Shown here piece after piece: positions 1-10,340 of a DNA stretch of 64,000 nucleotides. A model generated the notes under the pieces. It was not told the DNA's origin and ran no database searches. It saw nothing but the letters and a program-made list of their open reading frames with translations. The stretch is from positions 47,610,907 through 47,674,906 of the forward strand of contig NC_084463.1 in assembly GCF_027409185.1 (NCBI RefSeq). Direction: 5' to 3'. Both the position numbers and the translations under genes were made by a program. The stretch comes from Cynocephalus volans. Its lineage: Eukaryota; Chordata; Mammalia; Dermoptera; Cynocephalidae. How positions within the stretch are numbered: the stretch's first letter is position 1; every line of letters starts with the position of its first letter.

Positions 1-359
1 TCAGGAGGCCAGTTCATGGCCTCCACCATCTGGAATGCTTCAGTGATAGGGTTTGGGACACACTACCCCAAATACGCATCTTTGGCATAGGATTATTTTA
101 AGTTGATTATTTGAGGAAATAGCCAACACAGAAGAAACCCTAAAAAGAGAGTAGAAGTTACCCTTTTGTAAGGGAAATTTATATCTATAATGAAAGTCTC
201 CATCTGTAAGGATGGCTCTCTCTTAGCACCAGGAAGAAGGTCACTAACTCACTAGAGACTCTTAGTGAAAACAGCACTGACTGAGCTCTGCATAATGTTT
301 CTTACCTGTCTTTAAGGTGCTTTTCCTGGCCACGTATCCAGAACTAGTCTCCCCTTTCT
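1..359. other. Unassigned intergenic sequence
   Basis: No gene is visible. The text is moderately AT-rich and may be the upstream part of the LTR-like block that ends near 575, but I cannot place a boundary. Confidence 0.4.
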
Positions 360-575
360 TGGTTCAGCGAAAGGTGGTTATGTAAGTCTGAAGTCAGAGC
401 CACTTCTTGGAGATTTACTCTTGGAGATTTTCCTGAGTATCACCCATGTGTACAAAGAGGTATGTGTGTTATTAAACTTCTGTTTTTCTCTTGTTAGTCT
501 GTCTTGTGCCACAGGTAGGCCCAGCTGAGAACTATGAAGGGTCTGGAGAAAATTATTTTTCCTCCCCTTGATATA
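360..575 (+). repeat. Possible 3' part of an ERV1-type LTR (fossil)
   Basis: The tract has the layout common at the R/U5 end of mammalian class I LTRs: a stretch around a Ctt-rich 'cttgttagtctgtctt' motif, then a purine-rich segment and a pyrimidine-rich end before 575. The same layout recurs near 3.65-3.79 kb. The family is not resolved and the 5' limit is unclear. Confidence 0.3.
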
Positions 576-700
576 TGCATATTTTTTTCTTTTTTTAAAT
601 TTCCTTTTGTTTTCTTTTTTAAATTTTAAAATCATCCTTATTTTTTACTTTTTTATTTCTTGTGTTTTTTTTTCCTTTTTTCCCTATTTATTTATTCGAC
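576..700. repeat. T-rich low-complexity tract
   Basis: A run dominated by T with short A/C interruptions. Short reading frames here are composition artefacts. Confidence 0.6.
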
Positions 701-1179
701 CCTCCATCTACTGGTGCCTTGGGAACCTGAGCAATAGGGCTCTGTGGTGATATTTAATGGCATCTGCTCAATCTTGCTATGAACCTAAAAGTGCTCTTAA
801 AAAATAAAGTCTGTAAATTTTTTTTTCTGGTTTGGGAGCCCCACAGACAGTGCATCAGGGAAGGGGAGGCCACAGCAGGGCCTTCTTGGAGGGTCCTGTT
901 GGGGCTGAGGGTGAGGCTGGTGTGTGGTGAGGGTATGGAACTTTCATAGCTAGAACTGCCCATTGACTGGAGCACAGCAGGAAGCTTCTAGAAAGAATCC
1001 TGGAACCCTCCTGTTGGCCTCACCCTCTGACCCTTCTTAAGGGACAGCTCATGGTGACCAGCCAGCCCCCACCATTCCAGCCCCCAGCCACAGGCTTCCC
1101 ACTGGGCATGAGCCGCTCCACTCCCCATGGCCATCCTGCGGTCTTTGCGTGAGATGCAGGTGCACACCTGCCCTGAGCT

Positions 1180-1304
1180 GGGCCACAAGCCCTTGGGCCT
1201 GATAGATAATGTCAGTGCCCAGATCAGAGGGTGGTCACAGAACATCATAATCTAATGAACACACTTGTACGGTGCCTGGCACATGGTGGGTCCCTGTGTT
1301 CACT
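1180..1304 (+). repeat. Possible MIR/L2-type remnant
   Basis: The segment at 1270-1303 contains the 'gtgcctggcacatggtgggt' signature typical of MIR/L2 3' ends. The region 700-1180 before it is moderately GC-rich and otherwise unassigned. Confidence 0.35.
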
Positions 1305-1690
1305 ATCTGTGGTGGGCTGAATTTTGTCCCCTCCAAATTCATATGTTGTAGTCCTAACACCCAGGACCTCAGAATGTGCCTGTATTTGGAGAAAGGGCCT
1401 TTAAAGAGGTGATTAAGATAAAAGGAGGTCATATGGGTGGGTCTTAATCCCATAGGACTGACGTCCTATAAGGAGATTAGGACATAGACAAGCACAGAGG
1501 AATCACCATGTGAGGACACAGGGAGAAGACACTGTCTACAAGCCATGGAGAGAGGTCTTAGGAAACACCAACCCTGCCTACACTTGGATCTCAGACTTCC
1601 AGCTTCCAGGACTGAGAGACAATGAGTTTCTGTTGTTTAAGCCATCCAGTCTGCAGTATTTTCTTATGGCAACATGAGCAAATGAATGTA
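1305..1690 (+). mobile_element. MLT1-type MaLR solo LTR (fossil)
   Basis: An ERVL-MaLR LTR. It starts with the 'gtggctgaattttgtcccc'-type 5' motif, has the internal 'ccatgtgaggacacaggga' motif near 1507, and ends in the 'cttatggcaacatgagcaaa'-like tail. It is a solo LTR with no internal region and is old by divergence. Confidence 0.75.
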
Positions 1691-2680
1691 CGGTCATTAC
1701 AATTAAAATTAGCATGTAGTATTTCTTTCTTTTCCTCCCAGGTTTTGGATTTCAGGAACAAAGAGCATTTCTTGACTGTTGCTCTGGTGGATGAAGCTGG
1801 GAAGGGTGAGAAGGCTACAGAACTGTTGTTTGTGGTGTTTATCGTGTGTGGAGAAAGCCAGATGAATACAGTGGGGGCTGAAAAGAACAGAGGTGGGAGA
1901 CAAAAAGACGGATTAGTCTGGCACTGGGGCCACAATCTTATTTTATCCTGCGGCCCCTGCTTTGTGAGATATCCTAGTAATAACCATGCCATATGCTTGA
2001 AACCAGATTGAATTGTCATTTCTGTTGCTTGTAACCAAGAGTTCTAAGAAACAGAACACAACCTTTAATGTAATAGACAGTGGCTGGATCAGTTTATTCT
2101 AATAACAACTGCAGAAGATAAAGGACTTTAAATGAATGCATTCTAATTCTAGCACACATGGTGAGTCCCAGTGGCCAGTGCCCAGGGTTGTCCCATCAGA
2201 GGAAGGGCAGCAACTGTGCTAGGGGTCCACTCTGACCTCAGGTACATCTGTGCCTATTGGGCAAATATAACAAAAAACAAAATCTCTCCCCAACCCAGAA
2301 AACCCCTCCACAGAGGGAGAAGAGAAAGAAAACCATTTTATTTTTGAGTAAGCATTAAACCAGAACATCATGCGCATCACAGGCAACTCACTAAGAGACT
2401 GAAAAGATGAACAGCAACCTCACCCTTTCATCAAGTTGAGTGGATACCACCCATTCAGTACCTCAGGGAGGTTTTGCAGTTCAGAGCCAGGTGACATCTG
2501 AAGTGAAGCCCATCTCCTTCTAGGCAGCTGGAAGACGGAGTGTTGTCATCACCTCTCGTAGAGTGACTGAGATGCAAAGGATTACTCAGAGCTCACGTAT
2601 GCAGAGAGCACTGAGAGGCCTGAAGTGTCTGTCTGCAGGGAGAACTCCTTCAAGAGAGAAGGGGCCCAGGCACAGCACTG
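1691..2680. other. Unassigned intergenic sequence
   Basis: No coding signal that survives inspection. The overlapping frames on the two strands at 1.6-2.0 kb partly cover the MaLR LTR and show no known domain. Confidence 0.4.
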
Positions 2681-2689
2681 GGTCAGGTT

Positions 2690-3790
2690 TTCTCTCAGCT
2701 TTTATTGTACAGGCAAGAAAGTTACAGAAGAAACACAGGGGGTTAATCAGTCATAGTGAAAACAAACAAACTGGCTACAGGACAATCTTCATTAAAGCAG
2801 GTGTAACTTAAAATAGTCCAAGCAATTTACCATCAAAAGGAATAATAGAACTAAGCTATGTGACATACAGAAACAATGAAATAATCACTATAGCAGTGCT
2901 TAGCTCCCTAAGAAACTCCAAGAAACAGCTGAGGGTAAGATGTGGAACATCCCCCAACCACTAACTAGCAGAATAGCCTTGAAGGTTTTAGTTCACATAC
3001 TTTCTCATTATTTAGGTTTAGCTGCACCAAGGGCAACTGCCCCCAGAGCAATCACTTTTGCTGTGTTTCAATTCTCTTATCTACATTAAAGACTTCAGTC
3101 CTGTGAAAGTTTTTCTGGTTTTTCCCAATCTTAGCATTTCCATGTGTTTTTCTAAAGAGTTGGGCTATGACTTAAACTACAGGACTTTAGTCCTGCTAAA
3201 CTAAGGACTTTGGTCCTACTACGCTATAGGCTATGGCCCTGTGAAATACATGTGTTTATTAACGTCAGTGTCCTCCACAAGGTGCTGTCTTCCTCGATGA
3301 TTATGAAGGAGATCAGAGTGTGCCATCCCAACATATGCTATGAGTACACAGGCATGGGGATTATTTTGAGCTGAAGACAATTGAAGAAACCTTCTTGGAG
3401 CTTCCTTTAACTAAAAGAAACTTTGAGAAATGAGGACTGCCGGAAATCTCCTCTCTAGGGGAGTTTTTATGGCCACGCAGAAGATGGAAATTCTGTACCA
3501 AGAAGAGTCTGCACAAATAATCCTTACTAAACAACCCTTGTCTCCTATGCATGCCCTAGTCACCTTCCCATAATTCATCACCTGTTAAAAATGGTATGTG
3601 AGTGCCTGAGCCTAACAGCATCGTTGGTTTTTCCTTTTTCTCTGAAGCCTCCGTGCATGTAAAATTAAAAACTTAAGATGAAAAGTGCATGCTTTTTCTC
3701 CTGTTAATCTGGCTTTTGTCAGTTTACTTTGTAGGCCCCAGTTACAAACCTAAGAGGGTAGAGGTATTTTTCCTTCTCTACAATTACATT
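2690..3790. mobile_element. Probable ERV LTR-derived sequence (fossil)
   Basis: The right part (about 3590-3790) resembles the end of a class I LTR, with a polyadenylation-type A-rich stretch, a 'gaaaagtgcatgctttttct' motif, and a purine-rich then pyrimidine-rich end. The left part has an inverted poly(A)-signal-like start near 2700. Family and exact ends are unresolved. Small inverted repeats sit at 3180-3220. Confidence 0.3.
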
Positions 3791-3904
3791 TCAGAAATAG
3801 CTCCAACGTCCTTCAGGATATATTCCTGAGGTGTCACACTGGCAAGAGGTTTGTTTAGCCATTAACAAGATTTACATACATTTGAATTTGAAAAAGACAG
3901 AGAA

Positions 3905-3985
3905 TGGGGCTACTGGCTAGCTCAGTTGGTTAGAACACAGTGTTACAGTGCCAAGGTCAAGGGTTTTTATCCCAGTGGCAAAAGA
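3905..3985 (+). repeat. tRNA-Ile-derived SINE monomer (CYN-like)
   Basis: The body follows tRNA-Ile: 'ctggctagctcagttggtta' is the A-box region and 'aaggtcaagggttt' lies in the position of the T-arm/B-box. It is followed by an A-rich tail. It is diverged compared with the copies at 32.7 and 56.5 kb. Confidence 0.8.
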
Positions 3986-4840
3986 AAAAAAGAGAAGGAC
4001 AGAGGATGAAGTTCTGAAAGAAAGGGTTATATTTGCCTTACAGGGTCTCCACCTGTTCCTCGCCCTCCCTCCCCACCCCACCCCCAGGAAAATGTGGATA
4101 TTCAACAAATACTTGCTAAAATACTGCATCAGCCTAGGATTTCAGTATTAATGTTCTGTTTGGGACCCCTGGTTATAGGGCTGAGATGTTATTTTTCCTT
4201 TACGGTAAAACAATTAAAAACAGCCTTAATATCCTGAAAAGGAAACACTATAAAATCATTAAGGAGAATCAGAAAGCTCTTATATATCCTGGTAAGCTGT
4301 TAGGTTTACTAAAAGACAGGTCAGACAACATATATGCACATTTCGGTAAAAAGTCATAATTAGATGATTGTATATGCACCTCTTGAAAAATATACAAGAA
4401 ACTCCATCTGAAGGGAAAATTAAGGGCTGAGAAACCCCCTCCAATTGAAAAAGATTCAATTTTCACTATATAAACCCTTGAAATTCTTAAATCTTATACC
4501 ATTTCTATAGTCTTTTTAAAAATAAATAAAATTTTGAAGTGAAAATGTCAGCCATGTCAATTCGGAAACCAAGTCTAAACAGTTACAAGGCGGCTGTCCC
4601 TTCACTGTGGCGGTCAGTGGCACTCTTTCAGTGTGATGCTGCTCCCTCCAGCCCCATGAAGTTATTAACATTGCAGAGAAGACGAGAGAAAGAACCAGGC
4701 ACTCCTGAAAAATAGTGTGCTCCATTGAACGGAAAGGAAGACGGGCCCCCGGAAACAGGACAGCAGGGTCACGGCATCTGTGTTCAACCCTGACTCCTAG
4801 TCAGGAAAGTCCATCGTGTCGTGTAAAGACAAATCCAGGT

Positions 4841-5202
4841 TGTGACGGACTGAATGTCTGTGTTCCCCTGAATTCCCTATGTTGAAATCCTAACCCCAAG
4901 GTGATGGGGTTAGGAGCTGGGGCTTTGGGAGGTGATTAGATCATGAGGGTGGAGCCCTCATGAGTGGGATTAGTGCCCTAATGAAAGGGACCCTAGAAAG
5001 GGTCCTCACCCCTTCCACCATGTGAGGACACATGAAAAAGCTACCATCTGTGAACCAGGAAATGACCTTGAGAAACTAAATCTGCTGGCACCCCATCTAT
5101 GACTTCCAGCCTTCGGAACTGTGAGAAATAAATTTGTATTGTTTAAAAGCCACCCAGGCTATGGTATTTTGTTATAGCAACCTAAACAGAGTAAGACGAC
5201 AT
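4841..5202 (+). mobile_element. MST/MLT1-type MaLR solo LTR (fossil)
   Basis: A complete TG...CA LTR of the MaLR group. It contains the 'aggtgattagatcatgaggg' block, 'ccatgtgaggacacatg', 'ctgctggcacc', the 'gtgagaaataaat' polyadenylation signal and the 'ggtattttgttatagcaacc' end. No internal region is visible on either side. Confidence 0.85.
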
Positions 5203-6690
5203 AAGACAGATTAACAGTAGAAAAGCATACATATTGCATTTTTATATGTACCAGGGCACCTTCACAGGAAAATGAAGACCCCCAAAGTGGTTCGGCCTAC
5301 GTGTTTACATACCAGGTTGAGCAGAGTAGTGACTTGTAAAAAAGTAACTAAATTATATGAGGCTAAACGAAGATACAAGTTATTTTAACAAGGTGTGTAT
5401 TTTTCTCAGCCTCAAGTCCCCATCTCTGGTGATAAGAATCTTTCTTGTCTCCTGGTATAGGAAGGGCATGTTTCCCATGGGAGTCACGTCCCCTGCTTTC
5501 AGGAAGAAAACAGAAGTGCCTTTTTAAGTGCCTTTAGCTCAAGGTAATCCACATGCCCACCTGGCATATTTGGGGTGGCGTAGTCTTTCCTCTGATGCCC
5601 AGCCCTCTTTTCCTTCCATTGCTTATTTTCAGGGTTTCCGCTGCATTCTGCTGATAAACGCTCCACTCTGAGGCTGTCTCTGTAGCATTCAGGGGCTCAC
5701 AGAATTCAGTAAAAGGGGAACAAATGTCTACACTTCAGCTTACTATTCCCACATGAGTAGGACCGGCAGGACAGCAACAAAGGCCCCAGTCCTAATTATA
5801 ATAGTTTCATAGTTTTATAAAAATGATTCAAATTTTCCAGGTGGGACTAAATTGGTTCTCATGACAAACACTTGAAAGCAATTAACTTAAAAACATTCAA
5901 GCAATTGTTTCCTACCACAGAGGGCAGCATTACTTGTCCTGTATTTAGAAGCTATTTCCTGAGCGACCCCAGTTATATCACAAGGGGGAGAACCTGAGCC
6001 TCTCCTGTCTCAGTGCTCTCTCCTCTTCCAGCTTTTCTCAAGTCATCTTCTCTCTGCACCACCAAGTTGGTGGCATGGTATCTGGAGAGTGAGAAGGCAT
6101 CCCCATGGGGCCCAGTGGGTGCATCCCTGTCCTTGGCCACCCTGCCCAGTTCTCAGCACGTCTCTCCAGCTTTGGGTCCACATGGTTTTGAGTCAAGGAT
6201 TCACATGGGACCTGACATGTATGTTGCCTGCAAACCCCTGGACGCAAAACCCTTGCTGGGCTTTATCAGTCCTGCTGCGCTTCCTGGACAGGTCCATGTC
6301 TTTCTGCTCAGAATTAACACTGCCTAGTGCAGAGCTGTGCCCCTTCCGCACAGTCCTGGGGATGTAACACAAATGTGTGTGTTGGAAAGGCTTCCTTGAG
6401 TACTATATTATTAGTCTGCTTCTCTTTATAACAGTCTCTGCGTACTGTTTTCTGGACAGTCCTTCAAGAATTTGTCATCAGCTTACTTACGTACATTCTA
6501 AAAGTGGAGATTTTAATTGTGTGCGTACTCATTTAGTTGCTATAGCGTTTGAATTGAGTCGGCAGGATATAAGCCGGGCTCAGAGGCTTCCAAATCCCAC
6601 TAATGCATTCTGAGAGCCTCTTACTCACACCCCTTGCTATTCATAAGAGCACTTTTTACTATCATTGCTTCTACATGCAATACAAGCCTC
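5203..6690. other. Unassigned sequence, probably old repeat remnants
   Basis: The part at 5210-5620 looks like a diverged interspersed repeat that I cannot name. Overlapping open frames on both strands at 6.0-6.37 kb carry no recognisable domain and no promoter context. I see no gene. Confidence 0.35.
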
Positions 6691-6810
6691 CTTCACTCAA
6701 CTGTAAGCCCCTGGAAAACCGAGTGGCCAGTGACAGTAGGGAATGGATTTTACTCTGTGTTCTCAGCACCAGACAGTGCCTGGCTACCAGTAATTTAATG
6801 AAGCCTTCAG
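6690..6810 (+). repeat. Possible L2/MIR 3' end
   Basis: The text 'ctgtaagcccctggaaa', then 'ctcagcaccagacagtgcct' and a final AATGAA stretch follow the order seen in L2/MIR 3' ends. Confidence 0.4.
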
Positions 6811-7465
6811 TGAAGAATTGTAATTTGTACCAAAGAAGGAAAATTCTTACATCCGTATCCTTACAGCCATTCTCAAGTTATCCCGACCTAAACTCCACTA
6901 TTGGTTGCCTGGCTAACCACCCTGGTGACAGGATTTCTCCTCAAATTGATTCCTCGACCCTCGTCCCCAGATTATCAGTCTACTTTGCAGGTCTGGGAAG
7001 CCTGTTCCAACGTGCCAGGATGTGGGCCATCCATGCCAGACACTGCTCAGGAAGTTAACTACCGAGTAGAGCACCTCCTTCCACTTACGCTGTTAACATG
7101 TGACTCTGGACTTCTGGCCTAACTGGAGATGGCCTGAAAACACACGCCTCTAACCAGCCCCACAGCACATGGGCCAAGTTAATAAACCCCACTCACTAGT
7201 CTTCCAACCTAATTGGCACTAAGCCGAGTTAGCGCGCGCCTAACTAGGCTGCCTTCTGAACAGATGCTCCAGTTCGTGCAGACAACTAGCGGGGCTCGTA
7301 ACCTAACTGGCATTGGGCTGAGTTACCACAAACACCTCATTAGGTTTATTACCTACCTAATCGATAAGCGAACAGAGGGGACAGAACCGGCACCGGCCGC
7401 CGGAAGAAGCCCCCTGGACGCCCGGAAACCCGCCATGTTACAGCCACTGTTTGTACCAAACGGGT

Positions 7466-7481
7466 GGCTCTGAAAAGAGCC
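7466..7481 (-). terminator. Histone mRNA 3' stem-loop
   Basis: On the minus strand this reads ggctcttttcagagcc followed by ACC: a 6-bp stem with a four-base UUUC loop. This is the SLBP-binding element that replaces poly(A) in replication-dependent histone mRNAs. It lies 39 bases past the H3 stop codon, the normal spacing. Confidence 0.95.
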
Positions 7482-7520
7482 TTTGGAGTGACAGGACCTC
7501 AGGGCGACCGCCCGTGGAGC

Positions 7521-7931
7521 CTAGACCGGCTTCCCGCGGAGGCGGCGCGCCAGGTGCATGTCTCTGAGCATGATGGTGACACGCTTGGCGTGGATGGCGC
7601 ACAGGTTGGTGTCCTCAAACAGCCCCACCAAGTAGGACTCGCAGGCCTCCTGGAGCGCCATCATAGCCGACATCTGAAAGCGCAGGTCGGTCTTGAAATC
7701 CTGCGCGACCTCTCGCACCTGCCGCTGGAACGGCAGTTTGCGGACCAGCAGGGCGCTGGATTTCTGGTAGCGGCGAATCTCGCGCAGCGCCACCGAGCCG
7801 GGCCGATAGCGGTACGGCTTCATCACGCCTCCGGTGGCCGGGGCGCTCTTGCGGGCTACCTTCGCGGCCAGCTGCTTCCGCGGCGCCTTGCCGCCGGTCG
7901 ACTTCCGCGCCCTTTGCTTGGTGCGAGCCAT
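7521..7931 (-). CDS. Divergent histone H3 (H3.1/H3t-like) with Met at the K36 position
   Basis: An intronless reading frame of 136 codons, exactly the H3 length, starting at the ATG at 7931 and ending in TAG at 7521. The protein is nucleosome core histone H3. Residues 1-5, 7-21, K27, K56, K64, K79, C96, C110 and K115 are as in H3.1. V24 and S98 match the testis H3t (H3.4) pattern. About 22 of 135 residues differ from H3.1: T6R, T22A, A24V, K36M, H39Y, T45S, T58S, E59A, I62V, L70Q, I74V, S86M, V89M, A98S, P121L, K122R, I124M, Q125H, I130L, E133K, R134P, A135V. The gene is GC- and CpG-rich in an AT-rich setting and has its own TATA box, CCAAT boxes and stem-loop, so it is not an mRNA retrocopy. 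No other histone gene is nearby. Expression and function are not known from sequence. Confidence 0.95.
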   Translation of the reverse strand: MARTKQRARKSTGGKAPRKQLAAKVARKSAPATGGVMKPYRYRPGSVALREIRRYQKSSALLVRKLPFQRQVREVAQDFKTDLRFQMSAMMALQEACESYLVGLFEDTNLCAIHAKRVTIMLRDMHLARRLRGKPV

Positions 7932-7993
7932 GACCACGACGTGGCTCCCGCTGTCTCCGCTCCCGACTGGCACTGAGCAGCTCAGCGCTCTCG

Positions 7994-8002
7994 CTTTTAT
8001 AG
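7994..8002 (-). promoter_or_regulatory. TATA box of the H3 gene
   Basis: CTATAAAAG on the minus strand, about 65-70 bases upstream of the start codon. This predicts a 5'UTR of roughly 35-40 bases, as is usual for histone genes. Confidence 0.9.
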
Positions 8003-8018
8003 AGCCCGCAGCGCTCCC

Positions 8019-8065
8019 ATTGGTTGGCCGCCGGGTGGCGCGACGGCAGGCTATGTTCTGATTGG
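8019..8065 (-). promoter_or_regulatory. Paired CCAAT boxes of the H3 gene
   Basis: CCAAT occurs on the minus strand at 8019-8023 (ccaaccaatggg) and again at 8061-8065 (gccaatcag). Two CCAAT boxes upstream of TATA are typical of replication-dependent histone promoters (NF-Y sites). Confidence 0.85.
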
Positions 8066-8082
8066 CTCTTAAGGCGCTCATG

Positions 8083-8131
8083 CACTGGGTCCCTGGGCAG
8101 GCCCCGAGGTGCTGGCATGATGTGCCTGGTT
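8083..8131 (+). repeat. Single unit-like match to the 78-bp minisatellite at 26.87-27.10 kb
   Basis: The tract 'ctgggtccctgggcaggccc' followed by 'gaggtgctggcatgatgtgc' aligns to the minisatellite in the L1-derived element at 27.0 kb, with roughly four of five bases matching over about 50 bp. It lies directly upstream of the H3 promoter. Confidence 0.5.
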
Positions 8132-8271
8132 TCACCAAAAGAACTTCAATAAGCTTTTATGGCACTGCAATTAGAGGAACATTAACCCATAACATGCAAC
8201 AAAAATGATTTTGCTTTTTGGAACTATTTAACAAATAAATTTGACATTACAATTAACAGCAACATACTGTT

Positions 8272-8445
8272 GTTTTTTTTTTTAAAGATGACTGGTAAGG
8301 GGATCTTAACCCTTGACTTGGTGTTTGTCCTCAGCACCACGCTCTCCCAAGTGAGCTAACCGGCCATCCCTATATAGAGATCCGAAGCTGTGGCCTTGGT
8401 TTTATCAGCACCACACTCTCCCAAGTGAGCCACGGGCTGGCCCCA
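8272..8445 (-). repeat. tRNA-Ile-derived SINE dimer (CYN-like), inverted
   Basis: Read on the minus strand, two tRNA-Ile-like units lie head to tail. The first has 'gtggctcacttgggagagtg' and 'atctctatatagggatgg'; the second has 'gttagctcacttgggagagc' and 'agggttaagatcccct'. They end in an A tail (poly-T at 8272-8284 on +). It is immediately followed by an L1 fragment. Confidence 0.9.
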
Positions 8446-8446
8446 A

Positions 8447-8632
8447 ATTTCTTAAATATTTTATAACCAAGTTTATGTCATTTGCAATCAATGACAGTCC
8501 TACTTCTTTTTCAATTTTCAGAATTTTGCTTATAATTCTTATGTAAGTTTTGCTGGCAAAATTTTTAATTCAATGTTAAATAGAATGGTAATAGTGGACA
8601 TTCATATTTGTCAATGTTTATGTAAATCAGAG
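8447..8632 (-). mobile_element. L1 ORF2 fragment (antisense)
   Basis: The reverse complement follows the part of L1 ORF2 around the reverse transcriptase, including the 'gaataggagtggtgagag'-equivalent region. It is old and truncated at both ends. It marks the left edge of the duplicated segment that follows. Confidence 0.6.
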
Positions 8633-8919
8633 TCATGAATCAGGTAAGCAAACCCTAGAGCCAGTACCCAGCAGAGCCTGATTTTTCCCTATTCTTCTTC
8701 CCACTTTCCTTTTCACACATAGAGAAACTCTGGGATGGGGCCTCTCAGGACAGATTAGAACATCATACTTCTAGAGAAGCTTGTTAGACAGTGCAGGGGT
8801 CCCAGTGAGGAACAAAGTTTTTGTTTAAACCTCCAGTCTAACTGTGAGATGGGCAAATTCAGGAAAGAACCTAAATCCCTGAAAGGGATTATGAAGAGAG
8901 ATCAGGATCCCTGCAGGAG

Positions 8920-9412
8920 TGCCACAACACAGGTTCTTCAGTCACTTTCTTGAAAGAAAGCGAGTCGGGATGCTGGGTACTGTTCAAGCTTTATTAAAGA
9001 AAGAAATCTGGCGGGCTGTATTCAAAATGGAGGACTGCCCAGGGCTGCCCTGAAAATGGGGACAGCACCAGGTGTGGGGGTGGTAGAGATTATACAGTGC
9101 ACCAAGAGCTGGGTGATGTAGTTCCAGGGTGGGGATTGAGTTAGATCATGGGGATGGAGAGTTCTGCACGTGGGGAAATGCCAAACGTTTCATTTTCTCT
9201 GAAACCAAGAGGCTTCTTGTAAAAGAGAAAGGTGGAGGGGAGGGGAGGAGGTGGACGGTGCCATTTTGTACTTGAGCTTGTCTAAAATGGTGCTGGTTAT
9301 GTTGCAGATCTATTACTTCTGAGGTCGGATTATCAGGGCTAAGCCTCTGTGGCAGGGCTGTTCTGCAGCACAGTGCAGACCTGGGAAAGCCTCTGATGAC
9401 CTGCAAAGGACA
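8920..9412 (-). mobile_element. Solo ERV LTR (fossil) inserted in duplication copy A only
   Basis: A TG...CA element on the minus strand with an AATAAA-type signal near 8990. The equivalent place in copy B (near 53.35 kb) runs uninterrupted, so the LTR either arrived after the duplication or was lost in B. Class I is likely; the family is not resolved. Confidence 0.65.
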
Positions 9413-9659
9413 AAGCTCTGGCCTCAGGGGGAAGTCTCCTATCTGATGGAACCTCATGCCTCTGTGGGTGTGAGAATCTATGCCCTTCCTCAGCAGAGCA
9501 CCACCGATGAAATAATTATTTGAGGATCATGTGTAGCTAAGCCTTAGTAATTTTTAATTTCTCAAAGAAAGAAACATAGAAAATATTTTATCCACTTTAA
9601 AATTGAGTAATGGGGAGCAACACCAACTCTTGAGGGTTGTCTCTCCATCCCCATAAATT

Positions 9660-10340
9660 TCAAAAAACCCAGTATATCCTGTTAGAATTAACCTTATCAA
9701 AATTTGCATATTTAGTATTTCCTTCTTAGCCATGCAAATTTATCTTTGATTGCACCTTCGTCATCCTATAGGTTGTAAAAAATAGATCAATTTTTCTACC
9801 TTTGTGACAGGAACATCAAATTCCCAAACACCCGGTGCTAATGATGCCATCCCCACTGTAGCTTTTATTGTTTATATAAAATTTCCACACACTTGGGTCT
9901 ATTTCTGAATTTTTAGCTCCAATGATCTACCAGTCTATTCACCAGTCAACATAGCTCATAAGGGAAACCACCTTTACTTTTTCTTTTTCAGAATTTCTTT
10001 GGCTATTTTTATTTGTTTTAATCTTTAAGATTTTTACAATAACATGCCTAGTTTCAATACCTAATTGATGACAGCCCTATTGAGATCAAATTAAATTCAT
10101 AAAATAGCTTAATGAAAAGTGATGTGTTTATAATATTGAGTTTTTCTACCCAAGAACATAATATGATCTTTCGTTTATGTCTACTTTCATACTGTCAGGA
10201 GTTTTCTATGCTTTTTCTCAAACACACTTCACAGTTTTGTTACATTTATTCCTACGTACTTTTTTATTTTATTTATATTATTTATTTTGTATTTTTGTAA
10301 TTATATCCCACACACAACTGTAACTTGTAAAATATTATTT
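9660..10340 (-). mobile_element. Old L1 (L1M-type) fragment, antisense
   Basis: Antisense L1 ORF2/3' sequence ('gttgagtttttctacccaag'-type text near 10135). It is shared with copy B at 53.69-54.30 kb, so it predates the duplication. Confidence 0.65.

Noticed and set aside
3905-3985. Functional tRNA-Ile gene
   Set aside because: The cloverleaf is degraded and an A-rich tail follows; it belongs to the SINE family seen elsewhere in the window.
6013-7122. Chain of frames of 60-151 codons, possible gene
   Set aside because: Frames overlap on both strands, run through L2/MIR-like sequence and show no domain or splice logic.
7466-8065. H3 as a retrocopy of an H3 mRNA
   Set aside because: It has its own TATA and CCAAT promoter and the stem-loop, but no poly(A) tail.
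7615-8118. Alternative longer frames over the H3 gene on both strands (up to 205 codons)
   Set aside because: The 205-codon frame only extends H3 upstream through the TATA and CCAAT boxes to an earlier ATG; the canonical 136-codon start fits H3. Other frames are GC-driven shadows.
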